Assembly (NCBI GenBank): GCA_964474695.1 | Contig: CAYYTK010000022.1 | Location: 13,512 to 77,511, forward strand | Length of the DNA stretch: 64,000 nucleotides | Origin: DAOUBP01 sp964474695 | GTDB taxonomy: Bacteria; Chloroflexota; Anaerolineae; CG2-30-64-16 | Direction of reading: 5' to 3' | Shown: positions 25,025 to 34,005 of the stretch, piece after piece | Position numbering within the stretch: position 1 is the first letter of the stretch | How the letters are laid out: each line of letters opens with the position of its first letter | Translations under genes and position numbers: made by a program | Notes under the pieces: model-generated | Databases searched by the model: none | The model's input: the letters and a program-made list of their open reading frames with translations, nothing else | Told to the model about the DNA's origin: nothing

Positions 25025-25759
25025 ATGAAAAACCGGTATGTGTTCCTGGCCGGCCTGGCGGCCGGCGCGATCGGCGGGCTTCTGGCGCGGCGGCTGAGAG
25101 CACCGTCGGGCTGGCCAGCCTATCTGGCGGCCAGCCAGCAAGTGCTGGCCGAGACGCAAGGCCCGACGCAGGCGGCCCCGCTGGTCGCGCGGGCGCAAGC
25201 GCGCTACGACGAGCTGTACATGCACCGGCGTCGCTTTGACCAGCCGGCGCTGCGCCAGCATTATGAAGAGAGCATCCTGCCCACCCTTGCGCTCTATCAG
25301 ACGTTGCGGGAAGCGGGCGACGACCAGGACGCGGCCCTGGCGGAGATAGACCGCATCGTCGCGGCGCTGGTGGCGCGGTCGGGCCGGCGCCGTTTGGTGC
25401 AGCTCTTGGGCCACCTGCCCAACGCGTTCGCCATCCTGCGGATCCTCAATCGCTGGGCGCTGAAATACAGGTACCCGCCCGAGGGGTGGCGGTTCGAGTG
25501 GGTGGAAGACAGCGCCCGCTGCATCGCCTATGACGCGCGCGCGTGTTTCTACGTCAACCTGCTCACTGCCCACGGCGCGCCGGAGCTGACGGCGCATCTC
25601 TGCGCAGTGGATGACCTGTTGTATGGCGACATTCCCGGCATCGCCTGGCAGCGCACCAAGACCCTGGGCCGCGGCGATGACCGGTGCGACTTCCGCCTCT
25701 GCCGCGCCGATGCGCCGGTCAACGGCGGCCAGTCCGCGGCGGACGTGCACGCGGGGTAG
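25025..25759 (+). CDS. L-2-amino-thiazoline-4-carboxylic acid hydrolase-like protein
   Basis: 244 aa, GGGAGG upstream. Residues 1-22 are an N-terminal hydrophobic helix (FLAGLAAGAIGGLLARRL). The C-terminal part, ending GRGDDRCDFRLCRA, and the preceding RCIAYDARACFYVNLL stretch match the ATC-hydrolase-like family (PF14196), whose founding enzyme opens a thiazoline ring in L-cysteine formation. Many members have unknown substrates. It follows the double methyltransferase after 38 bp, so the two are probably co-transcribed under the ArsR-like regulator. Confidence 0.7.
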   Translation: MKNRYVFLAGLAAGAIGGLLARRLRAPSGWPAYLAASQQVLAETQGPTQAAPLVARAQARYDELYMHRRRFDQPALRQHYEESILPTLALYQTLREAGDDQDAALAEIDRIVAALVARSGRRRLVQLLGHLPNAFAILRILNRWALKYRYPPEGWRFEWVEDSARCIAYDARACFYVNLLTAHGAPELTAHLCAVDDLLYGDIPGIAWQRTKTLGRGDDRCDFRLCRADAPVNGGQSAADVHAG

Positions 25760-25973
25760 GGCTGCCCCGCGTGCCAGGACGCCTGCCCGGTGGTGGGTGG
25801 CATCCCCGATACCCTGCGTGAAGATCGCGAGGAGGTGCTCGGCCCGATCAGCGCTACGGCGGGGTCATCATCTTCCGTGCGATTCGGCGACGAGCACCTG
25901 GCGTGGGCATCTATCATCGCTGGGGGCAGCTCCAATGCAGGGCGCGGGGCCCTCGGCATCCTCGAGTAGCCGC
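25760..25973. other. Intergenic stretch without a supported gene
   Basis: A plus-strand frame stays open from the end of the preceding gene to a stop near 25968 (with CPACQDACPVVGGIPDTLRE at its start), but it has no start site and no family I recognise. It may be decayed coding DNA. Confidence 0.35.
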
Positions 25974-26015
25974 CTTCCCGCTTTCGCCTAGCATATTCCG
26001 GGCGAAAGCGGGAAG
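25974..26015. terminator. Bidirectional terminator hairpin between convergent genes
   Basis: CTTCCCGCTTTCGCC (25974-25988) and GGCGAAAGCGGGAAG (26001-26015) form a perfect 15-bp stem with a 12-nt loop. It lies between the convergent ATC-hydrolase-like and isochorismatase-like genes. Confidence 0.75.
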
Positions 26016-26033
26016 AATTACCTCTGGTGAGGG

Positions 26034-26636
<603 letters not shown>

Positions 26637-27011
26637 CTGAGCCCTCCTTCTTCGTTGGAGTCGGTCGGGCAAGTCGAGGCATCGGCACGCGGCCTCGGCG
26701 CCTTGCCCGATGGTTTTCCTTTCAACGGAAGCATACATGCGGCTTGCTGGGTGGGCCTGGCGTCTCCTTCCGCCAGGGGAGTATTCCTGAAAAGACGCAT
26801 GATCTACAACGGTTTGACAGCGCAGGGTAGTGGTGGTACCATCGCTCAGGGGCCGGCCTGAGATAGTCCAGCCAGGAACGTACGGCGAAGGCCCCGCCCG
26901 CAAGGACGTCGACATCCATGTGTATATCAGATTACAGTTTGGTTGTCAAGGCTCCCGCATTACCCCTTGTTTCGTCAGCTACCTTCACCAGCATGCCAGG
27001 AGGATCCGATC
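26637..27011. other. Divergent control region, 375 bp
   Basis: No gene is supported. It contains the candidate promoter at 26814-26842 for the rightward oxidase gene and the ribosome site AGGAGG just before its GTG start. I see no clear operator. Confidence 0.4.
26814..26842 (+). promoter_or_regulatory. Candidate promoter for the GlcD-like gene
   Basis: TTGACA (26814-26819), 17 bp, then TACCAT (26837-26842) preceded by TGG, an extended -10 like others in the window. Confidence 0.45.
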
Positions 27012-28457
27012 GTGACAGAAGCAACTATCAAGGAAGCTGCATCGCCCTTCAGGCCGGTCACCCAGGCCATCGTCGACGAACTCAAATCCATCGTAGGCCA
27101 GCCATATGTGATCTTTGACGATGCCGAACGGCTGATCGACTACGGACATGACGAGATCCCCGGCGAAGAATACGGGCACCTGCCGGAAGCAGTGGTGCGT
27201 GTGTCCACCGCGCAGGAGATATCCCAGGTTCTAAAGCTGGCCAACCGGGAGATGATCCCGGTCACGCCGCGCGGCGCGGGATCGGGGCTATCAGGCGGGG
27301 CCGTTCCCGTCTGCGGCGGCATCGTCATGGCCACAGACCGGATGCACAGGATTCTGGAGATCGATCGCGACAATATGGTCGTGGTGGTCGAACCCGGCGT
27401 GATAACCAACGACATCAACGAGGCAATCAGGGAGTTCGGGCTGTATTATGCCGGCTACCCCATGAGCTCCGAAACCTGCTTCGTGGGCGGAAATATCGCC
27501 GAGAACGCCGGCGGCGGCCGGGCCATCAAGTATGGCGTCACCAGCCGGTATGTGCTTGGCCTCGAGGTAGTGCTGCCGACGGGCGAGATCGTGACCATGG
27601 GCGGCAAGCGCGTCAAAGATGTGACGGGCTACGACCTGGTGCACCTGATGGTGGGCTCCGAAGGGACGCTGGGCGTCGTCACGAAAGTGATCCTTAAACT
27701 GCTGGCACTGCCAGCGGCGCGGGTCGTGGTACTGGTCCCGTTCCCTGACGTGCAATCCGCGATCGACATGGTGCCGCTGATGGCCCAGAACCAGATCGTG
27801 CCCTCCGCGATCGAGTTCATGGACGCGCTGACGGTAAAGACGATCTACGCCTACGTGGGCGAAAAGCCGCCGGCCAAGAACATCGGCGCGCTGCTCCTGA
27901 TTGAAGTGGACGGCTTCAGCGCTGAACAGGCCGAGGCCGAGTACAACCGGATCGTCGAGCTGTGCCTGGAGCACGGCGCCCTGGATGCGTTCGTCGGCGA
28001 CACGCCGGCCAAGCAGAAGAAGATGTGGAAGCCTCGCCAGGCCACCGCCGATGCGTTCAAGCAGTACTCGCCGGTGCAGAGCATCGAGGACGTGGTCGTG
28101 CCCACAGCCCAGATCCCCAAATTAGTGGCCGACGTAGAAGAGCTGGCGCAAAAGTATCATCTGTTGATCGCCTCCTACGGGCATGCCGGCGACGGCAACC
28201 TGCACGCCACGCCGATCAAGCCGGCGGAGATGTCGATGTCAGAGTGGCACGAGATGCTGCCGCACCTGTTGGAAGAGCTCTATCTGATCGTGGCGAGGCT
28301 GGGCGGCACCATCTCGGGCGAACACGGCGTCGGGCACAAGCGCAGCCGGTATTTGGGCCTGGTGATGGACCCGGCGATGATCGCGCTGCAGCGGCGCGTC
28401 AAGGCGGCCTTCGACCCGAACGGGATCCTGAATCCAGGGAAGATCTTCCCGGAGTGA
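27012..28457 (+). CDS. glcD: FAD-linked oxidase, glycolate oxidase subunit GlcD / D-lactate dehydrogenase type
   Basis: 481 aa. GTG start at 27012 chosen because AGGAGG is seven bases upstream. A PCMH-type FAD domain is seen: VTPRGAGSGLSGGAVP (pyrophosphate loop), then NIAENAGGGRAIKYGVT and GYDLVHLMVGSEGTLGVVT. The C-terminal cap has SYGHAGDGNLHATPI and the substrate/flavin His motif SGEHGVGHKRSRYLG, closing with DPNGILNPGKIFP. This fits GlcD and D-2-hydroxyacid dehydrogenases. It oxidises a 2-hydroxyacid to the 2-oxoacid. No GlcE or GlcF partner is adjacent, so the electron acceptor is unclear. Confidence 0.88.
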   Translation: MTEATIKEAASPFRPVTQAIVDELKSIVGQPYVIFDDAERLIDYGHDEIPGEEYGHLPEAVVRVSTAQEISQVLKLANREMIPVTPRGAGSGLSGGAVPVCGGIVMATDRMHRILEIDRDNMVVVVEPGVITNDINEAIREFGLYYAGYPMSSETCFVGGNIAENAGGGRAIKYGVTSRYVLGLEVVLPTGEIVTMGGKRVKDVTGYDLVHLMVGSEGTLGVVTKVILKLLALPAARVVVLVPFPDVQSAIDMVPLMAQNQIVPSAIEFMDALTVKTIYAYVGEKPPAKNIGALLLIEVDGFSAEQAEAEYNRIVELCLEHGALDAFVGDTPAKQKKMWKPRQATADAFKQYSPVQSIEDVVVPTAQIPKLVADVEELAQKYHLLIASYGHAGDGNLHATPIKPAEMSMSEWHEMLPHLLEELYLIVARLGGTISGEHGVGHKRSRYLGLVMDPAMIALQRRVKAAFDPNGILNPGKIFPE

Positions 28458-28476
28458 CGCCGTAGTTAACGGTATC

Positions 28477-28833
28477 AAAAAGCAAGGTAGCCTCGGCCTT
28501 TACCTCTGGGGACTGCGCACGCTGGGGACGATGTTCGGGCCCTCCACCGGTTTCGGCGTCCGGCTGCAAGCCGGTCACCGGCTGATCACTTCCGGCCCCT
28601 ATGCACTGGTTCGTCACCCGATGTACCTGGCCGTCATCACGGCGGGCATCGGCGGGCTGCTGCTCTACCGCACCTGGGCGATGCTGGCGTTTGCTGTCGC
28701 GATGTTCGGCCTGAGCGCCCGCGCCCACCGGGAGGAGGAGGCGTTGGCGGCGGAGTTCGGCGCGGCCTGGGAAGCCTATTGCCGGCGCGTGCCGGCTTGG
28801 CTGCCGCGCATATTTCGCAAACAGGGAGGATAA
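28477..28833 (+). pseudogene. 5'-truncated isoprenylcysteine-methyltransferase-like (ICMT/PEMT) fragment
   Basis: The open frame from about 28477 encodes LGLYLWGLRTLGTMFG, then the ICMT signature GHRLITSGPYALVRHPMYL and EEEALAAEFGAAWEAYCRRVPAWLP at the end. The N-terminal membrane helices expected in a roughly 200-residue enzyme are missing and no proper start codon exists upstream; ATG 28531 has only a weak site. It reads as the catalytic C-terminal half left after a deletion beside glcD. A translated 100-residue product from 28531 is possible. Confidence 0.6.
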
Positions 28834-28834
28834 G

Positions 28835-29521
28835 ATGCGAAACCGCGCTCGGATTCGTTATGCCACCCGTGAGATCCTGGGCGTCGTTGGGATGGGCGTG
28901 GCGCTGTTCTGGTCCGCCGGCACGCTGAACTGGTGGCCGGCCTGGGCTGCGCTGGCTGTGATGGCGTTCTGGACCGCCGCGATCGCCTTCATTGTTTTCC
29001 GCACCCACCCCGCGCTGCTGGCCGAGCGCCTGGAGCCGCGTAAGGGTGAAAAGCGCTGGGACTCAGCGATTGTCGGTCTTATGGGCCTGGTCACCCTGGT
29101 GCGCTACATCCTTGCCGGGCTGGATCAGCGCCACGGCTGGACGGGCGGCCTGCCGGTAGGGGTGCAGCTTGCAGCCCTAGCCCTATGTGTGGCGGGCAAC
29201 GATGTCCTGTTCGTCTGGGCCGCGGCTGCTAACGCCTACTTCTCGCGCATCACGCGTATCCAGTCCGAGCGCGGCCACACGGTTGTGACCGGCGGCCCCT
29301 ACCGCTACGTGCGGCACCCCGCCTATACAGGCACGATCCTGTACGAGTTGGCCGTGTCGATCCTGCTCGCTTCCTGGCCGGCGTTGATCGCCAGCGGCGT
29401 GAGCACCGCTCTCATGATTCTGCGCACTGCGCTCGAAGACCGGACACTGCAAACAGAACTGCCCGGTTATGCAGAGTACACCCAACACACGCGGTATCGC
29501 CTGTTTCCAGGCTTGTGGTAA
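28835..29521 (+). CDS. Isoprenylcysteine carboxyl methyltransferase-like membrane protein
   Basis: 228 aa, GGAGGA upstream, start one base after the preceding fragment's stop. Five or so hydrophobic segments, then the SAM-binding signature GHTVVTGGPYRYVRHPAYTG and the closing ALEDRTLQTELPGYAEYTQHTRYRLFPGLW that mark the ICMT/PEMT family. It is an integral membrane methyltransferase of unknown acceptor. It is intact, unlike its upstream neighbour, so the two probably arose as tandem paralogues. Confidence 0.85.
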   Translation: MRNRARIRYATREILGVVGMGVALFWSAGTLNWWPAWAALAVMAFWTAAIAFIVFRTHPALLAERLEPRKGEKRWDSAIVGLMGLVTLVRYILAGLDQRHGWTGGLPVGVQLAALALCVAGNDVLFVWAAAANAYFSRITRIQSERGHTVVTGGPYRYVRHPAYTGTILYELAVSILLASWPALIASGVSTALMILRTALEDRTLQTELPGYAEYTQHTRYRLFPGLW

Positions 29522-29571
29522 GTGCGCCAGGGCTGCAGCATGGACCTGGTTGATCGAAAGGAGCAGAGGCC

Positions 29572-30402
29572 ATGACGAACCAGACCAATGTCCAATTGAA
29601 AGGTGTGGCCGAAACGCTACTGATTCCGCTCTACTTTCGGGCCAAAGAAACACAGCGCCCTGATGCACTCATCAAGGACGAGCAAGCCGTGGCGCTCGTC
29701 AAGCAGCTCGATTATGACTTCTCGAAGATCAAGCTTCGGCAGCACGATGAGGTGGCGATCATCCTGCGCTTGCGGGAGTTCGATCGCTTTGTGCGCGATT
29801 TTCTGAAGCGCCATCCGGACGGGGTCGTCGTCCATATCGGGTGCGGTCTCGATACGCGCTTCCAGCGCGTGGATAACGGCCGGGTGGAATGGTATGACCT
29901 GGATTTGCCGGAGGTCGTTGATCTGCGCCGGAAGCTCATCGGCGGTGAAGGCGAGCGCTATCATCTGTTGGCTGGTTCGGTGTTCGACCGCGCGTGGCTG
30001 GATGCCGTCAGCATTCATCGCCCCCGCCCCTTTCTCTTTATGGCCGAGGCAGTGTTGATGTACTTTGAGGAGGCCCAGGTCAAGCGGCTCGTACTGACCT
30101 TGCGCCAGCTGTTTCCCGGCGCGGAACTGGTCTGTGATGCGGCGACGCCTTCCATGGTCCGGCTAGACAACCTGCATCTGGTCTTCACTCCGGTCCGCGC
30201 GCGTCTGCACTGGGGACTGGCGCGCGGCCTAGACCTCGAGACGTGGGGCGAGGGGATCCGCCTGCTCGAGGAGTGGTTTTACTTTGAGCGCCCCGAGCCT
30301 CGCCTGGGCTCCATGCAGATGATGCGCCATATCCCGGCCATCCGGAAAGCATCCGGGATCTTCCATTACCGGCTGGGAGAAGCTGAGGTCCAGGATGCCT
30401 GA
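29572..30402 (+). CDS. Ppm1/Tcmp-family SAM-dependent methyltransferase
   Basis: 276 aa, AAAGGAG upstream. Motif I is VVVHIGCGLDTRFQRVDN followed by WYDLDLPEVVDLRRKL, and FLFMAEAVLMYFEEAQV supplies the post-motif region: a leucine-carboxyl-methyltransferase-like enzyme (PF04072). It follows the ICMT-like gene after 50 bp and may share its transcript. The substrate is unknown. Confidence 0.85.
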   Translation: MTNQTNVQLKGVAETLLIPLYFRAKETQRPDALIKDEQAVALVKQLDYDFSKIKLRQHDEVAIILRLREFDRFVRDFLKRHPDGVVVHIGCGLDTRFQRVDNGRVEWYDLDLPEVVDLRRKLIGGEGERYHLLAGSVFDRAWLDAVSIHRPRPFLFMAEAVLMYFEEAQVKRLVLTLRQLFPGAELVCDAATPSMVRLDNLHLVFTPVRARLHWGLARGLDLETWGEGIRLLEEWFYFERPEPRLGSMQMMRHIPAIRKASGIFHYRLGEAEVQDA

Positions 30403-30586
30403 GCCAAACTCTGTCGGATAGGCTTCGCCTATTACTCTTCCCACATCTTGATCCCGCCCGACTGCGATCCCGGCGCCATGAGCCGGATCGCCGCCCGGGT
30501 AGTGATGCTCGGCGACCTGCGCGGCCTCGCCGCCTGGCGCTGCTCACGCCGAGCACCTGACGAGGGCCACCCGCCCTCGAAATCTG
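30403..30586. other. Intergenic stretch with possible decayed coding sequence
   Basis: A plus-strand frame (YYSSHILIPPDCDPGAM and on to about 30560) is open but has no start or recognisable family. It ends at a terminator. Confidence 0.3.
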
Positions 30587-30616
30587 AAGCCCGACCACAC
30601 CCGGTCGGGCTTTCTT
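30587..30616 (+). terminator. Intrinsic terminator
   Basis: AAGCCCGACC (30587-30596) and GGTCGGGCTT (30603-30612) form a perfect 10-bp stem with a 6-nt loop, followed by TCTT. This is the clearest Rho-independent terminator in the window. Confidence 0.8.
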
Positions 30617-30677
30617 GTGTGTGTGATGGGAGCGATCTCGCCCCGCGGTCTTGCGCTGCCCCAATTGTGGCCAGGTC

Positions 30678-31268
30678 ATGACTGTGGTGGTACCGGCCGG
30701 CCGGATCACGGAGGTCAGCGGGCCGGCCACCTCCGGCAAGGTGACGCTGGCCGCGAAGGCTCTGGCGGCCGCGCAGCAGGATCCCAAGGCGTTGGTCGCC
30801 TGGCTCGACCTGGGCCGCACCTGCGACCCCGACTACCTGCACCGCTGCGGCCTGGCCTTCGACCGGCTGCTGGTGGTCCGGCCGGCTGACGCCGCGGACG
30901 CGCTGGCCATCGCGCTGCACCTGGTCGAGAGCCACACGCTGGCCGCGCTCGTTTTCGATGGCACGGCGCAGCTTAAGGACGCCGACCAGGCGGCAGTCGC
31001 GGGCGCGCTGGAGCGCCTGGCGGTGGTCGTGGCCCAGTCCGCCGCCGCCGTGATCTTCCTCGCGGAACCCGGCGCGCAATCCCGGACTTTAGCCCATGTG
31101 GCGGCCGTGCAGCTGGCGCTGCGCCGCGAGCGCTGGCTGACAGTGGGTCAGGACGTGCGCGGCTACGAGGGGCAGGTGGCGGTCCTCAAGCACAGGCTGG
31201 GCCGGGTCGGCGCGGTCGTGCCGCTCCGCATCACGTTCAACGGCACGGTGCGCGGGGAGGGGCTGTGA
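30678..31268 (+). CDS. RecA/ImuA-like P-loop protein
   Basis: 196 aa from ATG 30678; a TTG at 30651 would add nine residues and no clear ribosome site supports either. PAGRITEVSGPATSGKVTLAA is the RecA-type entry strand and Walker A. The order WLDLGRTCDPDYL, then FDRLLVVRP, then LAALVFDG follows the RecA/Rad55 core. It is much shorter than RecA and lacks the DNA-binding C-domain, as ImuA-like accessory proteins do. A dnaE-like remnant lies 2.7 kb downstream (34006-34098) beyond an inverted ABC operon, which would fit a broken imuA-dnaE2 mutagenesis cassette. Confidence 0.65.
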   Translation: MTVVVPAGRITEVSGPATSGKVTLAAKALAAAQQDPKALVAWLDLGRTCDPDYLHRCGLAFDRLLVVRPADAADALAIALHLVESHTLAALVFDGTAQLKDADQAAVAGALERLAVVVAQSAAAVIFLAEPGAQSRTLAHVAAVQLALRRERWLTVGQDVRGYEGQVAVLKHRLGRVGAVVPLRITFNGTVRGEGL

Positions 31269-31300
31269 AGGGAGCGGCAGAGCTGGAGATACGGGGATGA

Positions 31301-31324
31301 GGCAGGGTATGCTGCTGCCCTGCC
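31301..31324. terminator. Hairpin between convergent genes
   Basis: GGCAGGG (31301-31307) pairs with CCCTGCC (31318-31324) in the 66-bp gap between the RecA-like gene and the convergent ABC permease gene. Confidence 0.45.
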
Positions 31325-31334
31325 CGGTCTGCTC

Positions 31335-32090
31335 CTACTCCCAGCGGAACGTTTTCGTCGAAATGAGCACCCCCAGCAGGAGTATCCCAGCCAGCACGCC
31401 GGCATCCAGCAGATGTTGCCCCCACGGCTCGCCGGCCCACAGGCCACGCAGCAGATTGACCACGTAGGTCAGCGGCAGGAAGGCCGCCACCTTCTGCATC
31501 GCTGCGGGCATCAGCTCGCGCGGCCAGGCTGCGCCGGAGAAGATCAGCATCGGATAGAGCAGCACCATCCCGACGATCTGGGCCGTGCGCGCGGTGGGCA
31601 TGATGCCCGCCAGGATGAAGCCGACCCCGAAAAAGCTCAGGCTGGCCAGGACGAATCCAGCTGCCACGCTGAAGGCGTTGCCCGCGAAATTCACGTGATA
31701 GACCAACTTGCCGGCCGCGACCAGCAGCAGCATGCCCAGGCAGGTCATGACGAAGACCACGACGAGCTGCGCGGCCATGACGACCAGCGGGCTGACCGGC
31801 GTGGTGCGCAGGCGGCGGAGGATGCCGTTCTCCCGGTAAGTGGCCAGCGTGATGGTGATAGGCATCAGCCCCACCATGCCGATGATCATGGCGGTGAAGG
31901 TTGGGATCAGCGTGTCAATCGCACCGGCGGCCGGCCCCTGGCCCTCCGGCAGCGGGGCGGCCGTGTTGCCGTAGATGGTGCCGAAGATGAACAGCATCAA
32001 CACCGGCAGGATCAGCGTGAAGAAGGCGCTGGCCGGCTCGCGCAGGAACAGCTTGGCCTCCATCCAGGTCATTTTGCCCAGGCTTTTCAT
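31335..32090 (-). CDS. ABC-2 type exporter permease
   Basis: 251 aa from ATG 32090 (GAGGTG upstream); a GTG at 32102 overlapping the upstream stop is an alternative. Six hydrophobic segments with the ABC-2 pattern: FFTLILPVLMLFIFG, a periplasmic loop, MIIGMVGLMPITITLATYRENGILRRLR, then LVVVFVMTCLGMLLLVA and LSFFGVGFILAGIMP. It forms the membrane channel for the ATPase encoded just upstream. The substrate is unknown (drug, lipid or natural product). Confidence 0.88.
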   Translation of the reverse strand: MKSLGKMTWMEAKLFLREPASAFFTLILPVLMLFIFGTIYGNTAAPLPEGQGPAAGAIDTLIPTFTAMIIGMVGLMPITITLATYRENGILRRLRTTPVSPLVVMAAQLVVVFVMTCLGMLLLVAAGKLVYHVNFAGNAFSVAAGFVLASLSFFGVGFILAGIMPTARTAQIVGMVLLYPMLIFSGAAWPRELMPAAMQKVAAFLPLTYVVNLLRGLWAGEPWGQHLLDAGVLAGILLLGVLISTKTFRWE

Positions 32091-32098
32091 CTCGCACC

Positions 32099-33022
32099 TC
32101 ACTCGCGCAGCTTGCGGCCGGTCAGGCTCAGGAAGACATCTTCCAGGGTCGGCTGCTCGGTGCGCAGGTCACGGAACGGCGCCCCCTGGCCGGTCAGAAG
32201 GCCGACCACCTCGCTCACCAGCGGGACCGGCCGGCCATTCGCACCGTGGACGATGACCCGCTCGCCTGCGACCTCCAGCCGGCCCACCCGCGACAGGGCA
32301 TCCCGGAGCGCCGGCGCCAGGCCGCCGTCCACATTGAAAACCACCCGTTCCCCCGCGCCCAGGCTCCGGATCAGGGCCGCCGGGGTGTCCAGCGCCACGA
32401 TCCGGCCGCGGTCCAGGATGGCGACCCGGTCGCACAGGCGCTCAGCCTCCTCCATGAAATGGGTGGTCAGCAGCACCGTCTTGCCCCGCCCGCGCACATC
32501 TGCCACCAGCTCCCAGATGGCGTGCCGCGCCTGGGGGTCGAGGCCGGTGGTCAGCTCGTCCAGGTAGACCAGTTCCGGATCCGGCAGGAGTGCGAGCGCA
32601 ATGAACAGGCGCTGCTTCTGCCCGCCGGACAGCTTTGCAAAGGGGGTCTTGCGTTTCTCTTCCAGCCCCAGTCCGGCCATCAACGCTCGCCAGTCGGCCG
32701 GCCGGGGGTAGAACGAGGCGTACAGATCCAGCGCCTCCCACACGCGCATCCGGTCCGGCAGGTTGGACTGCTGCAACTGGATCCCGGTGCGCAAGCGCAG
32801 GGCCTGGCCATCGCGCCCCGGATCCAGGCCCAGCACGCGGATCGCCCCCCGGTCCGGCGTCCGCAGCCCCTCCAGGCATTCGATCGTGGTGGTCTTGCCC
32901 GCGCCGTTCGGGCCGACCATGCCGAAGATCTCGCCTTCGTTGACCTCGAACGAGATGTCGTCCACGGCAACGGTCGTGCCGTAGACCTTCCGCAGCCCCT
33001 CAACGCCTACGATTGCGTCCAT
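32099..33022 (-). CDS. ABC exporter ATPase (DrrA/CcmA type)
   Basis: 307 aa from ATG 33022 with AAGGAA upstream; a GTG at 33031 overlaps the preceding stop. Walker A GPNGAGKTTT, Q-loop GIQLQQSNL, signature LSGGQKQRL, Walker B LVYLDELTTGLDP and H-loop LLTTHFMEEAE are all present. The C-terminal 80-residue regulatory domain is typical of drug-exporter ATPases. It is the third gene of the minus-strand operon and powers the ABC-2 permease. Confidence 0.92.
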   Translation of the reverse strand: MDAIVGVEGLRKVYGTTVAVDDISFEVNEGEIFGMVGPNGAGKTTTIECLEGLRTPDRGAIRVLGLDPGRDGQALRLRTGIQLQQSNLPDRMRVWEALDLYASFYPRPADWRALMAGLGLEEKRKTPFAKLSGGQKQRLFIALALLPDPELVYLDELTTGLDPQARHAIWELVADVRGRGKTVLLTTHFMEEAERLCDRVAILDRGRIVALDTPAALIRSLGAGERVVFNVDGGLAPALRDALSRVGRLEVAGERVIVHGANGRPVPLVSEVVGLLTGQGAPFRDLRTEQPTLEDVFLSLTGRKLRE

Positions 33023-33027
33023 AGTGC

Positions 33028-33321
33028 TCACTTCCTTGTCAAGATCGATTCCAGCGCGACCACGTGCTCCCGAAAGACCCTGCGCCCGTCGAGGGTGGCA
33101 GCGACGAAGGTGCGCGGCTTGCGCTGGACAAAAACCTTAGCGACCGCGATATAGCCGGCCTCTTCCAGCTTGCGCAGGTGGGCGCCCAGGTTGCCGTCGG
33201 TGACTTGCAGCAGATCCCGCAGGGTCGAGAAGTCCATTTCGTCCTCCGGCTCCAGGGTCACCAGCGCGGCCATGATGCGCAGGCGCACCGGTTGGTGGAT
33301 GGTTTCGTTCAACTCGGCCAT
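33028..33321 (-). CDS. Winged-helix transcriptional regulator (MarR/ArsR-like, DNA-binding domain only)
   Basis: 97 aa, GAGGTGG upstream of the start at 33321. IHQPVRLRIMAALV, then TLRDLLQVTDGNLGAHLRKLEEAGYIAVAK and the wing RKPRTFVAATLDGRRVFREHV match the stand-alone winged-helix domain family (PF13601) often found beside ABC exporters. Two bases separate it from the upstream gene, and its stop overlaps an alternative start of the ATPase gene. It probably controls its own operon through the palindrome at 33906-33936. Confidence 0.85.
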   Translation of the reverse strand: MAELNETIHQPVRLRIMAALVTLEPEDEMDFSTLRDLLQVTDGNLGAHLRKLEEAGYIAVAKVFVQRKPRTFVAATLDGRRVFREHVVALESILTRK

Positions 33322-33323
33322 CT

Positions 33324-33893
33324 TCACCACCTCGAACGGATATAGAGGGCGAGGGCGATCATCCCGCCGCCGCCCAGGAGCCCCATCCACAGGTAGAAGT
33401 AGCCGGGCAGCAGGAAGTAGCCGACCAGCGCCAGCGCGGCGATCGGCAGCGCCCACCAGACCGCAGAGAAAGAGAGCAGCAGGCCCATGGCCGTCTGGCC
33501 GAGCATGATGAACAGAATGATGAACAGGGTCACCTGTTTGCCATCCGTGGGCCGGGCAATGGCGATGGCGGCAATGGCATAGAAGGCCAGAAACAGCCAG
33601 AAGATACCCGCCCGTTTTGCAGAAGCGGATGCCGACGGCCCGCGGACGCGCGGCCCCACCCGGCGGCCGAGCAGTATCGAAAGCGCGCTGCCCAAGACGC
33701 TCACCCCGATCCAAATCGCAGGGACGACCGGGCCGGACAGGAACTGGGTGGCAAGAAACCCGGCGAGCCACACAATCCCCGTGATGATCAGGAAGATGTA
33801 CGCGCCGCTTGAGGCAAACGCGCGACGGGCCCTCTGCGTCATTCTTTCGATGTCCGCCAGCGCTTCTTCAGCTTCATCCGGTGAGATGTTCAC
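33324..33893 (-). CDS. Small membrane protein of the ABC exporter operon
   Basis: 189 aa, GTG start with TAGGAGC upstream. The N-terminal 25 residues are an acidic helix; then four to six hydrophobic segments (IFLIITGIVWLAGFLATQFL, IWIGVSVLGSALSILL, FWLFLAFYAIAAIAIA, and a long C-terminal region). I do not recognise a named family. It is the first gene of the operon with the winged-helix regulator, ATPase and permease, so it may be a sensor or accessory subunit. Confidence 0.75.
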   Translation of the reverse strand: MNISPDEAEEALADIERMTQRARRAFASSGAYIFLIITGIVWLAGFLATQFLSGPVVPAIWIGVSVLGSALSILLGRRVGPRVRGPSASASAKRAGIFWLFLAFYAIAAIAIARPTDGKQVTLFIILFIMLGQTAMGLLLSFSAVWWALPIAALALVGYFLLPGYFYLWMGLLGGGGMIALALYIRSRW

Positions 33894-33905
33894 TTGTTCG
33901 CTCCT

Positions 33906-33936
33906 ATAGAATACTCTATTGCGCAGAGTACTCTAT
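33906..33936. promoter_or_regulatory. Palindromic operator of the ABC exporter operon
   Basis: ATAGAATACTCT (33906-33917) and ATAGAGTACTCT read on the other strand (33925-33936) match in 11 of 12 positions around a 7-bp centre. It lies 13 bp upstream of the first start codon and overlaps the promoter -10, the expected place for repression by the operon's own winged-helix protein. Confidence 0.7.
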
Positions 33937-33958
33937 ACTATTATTTCGATTTTGTCAA
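33932..33958 (-). promoter_or_regulatory. Promoter of the ABC exporter operon
   Basis: On the minus strand TTGACA (33958-33953) is followed after 15 bp by TATAGA (33937-33932), within AT-rich DNA. The short spacer may reflect activator dependence; a TAGAGT at 17 bp is the alternative -10. Confidence 0.55.
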
Positions 33959-34005
33959 GGGCCAAGCCGAAGAAAGAAGCTTAAAAATCCGAATGTGATA
34001 CATCT

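Noticed and set aside
30587..30616. tRNA or small structured RNA
   Set aside because: A single stem-loop followed by U-rich sequence fits a terminator; no cloverleaf arms.
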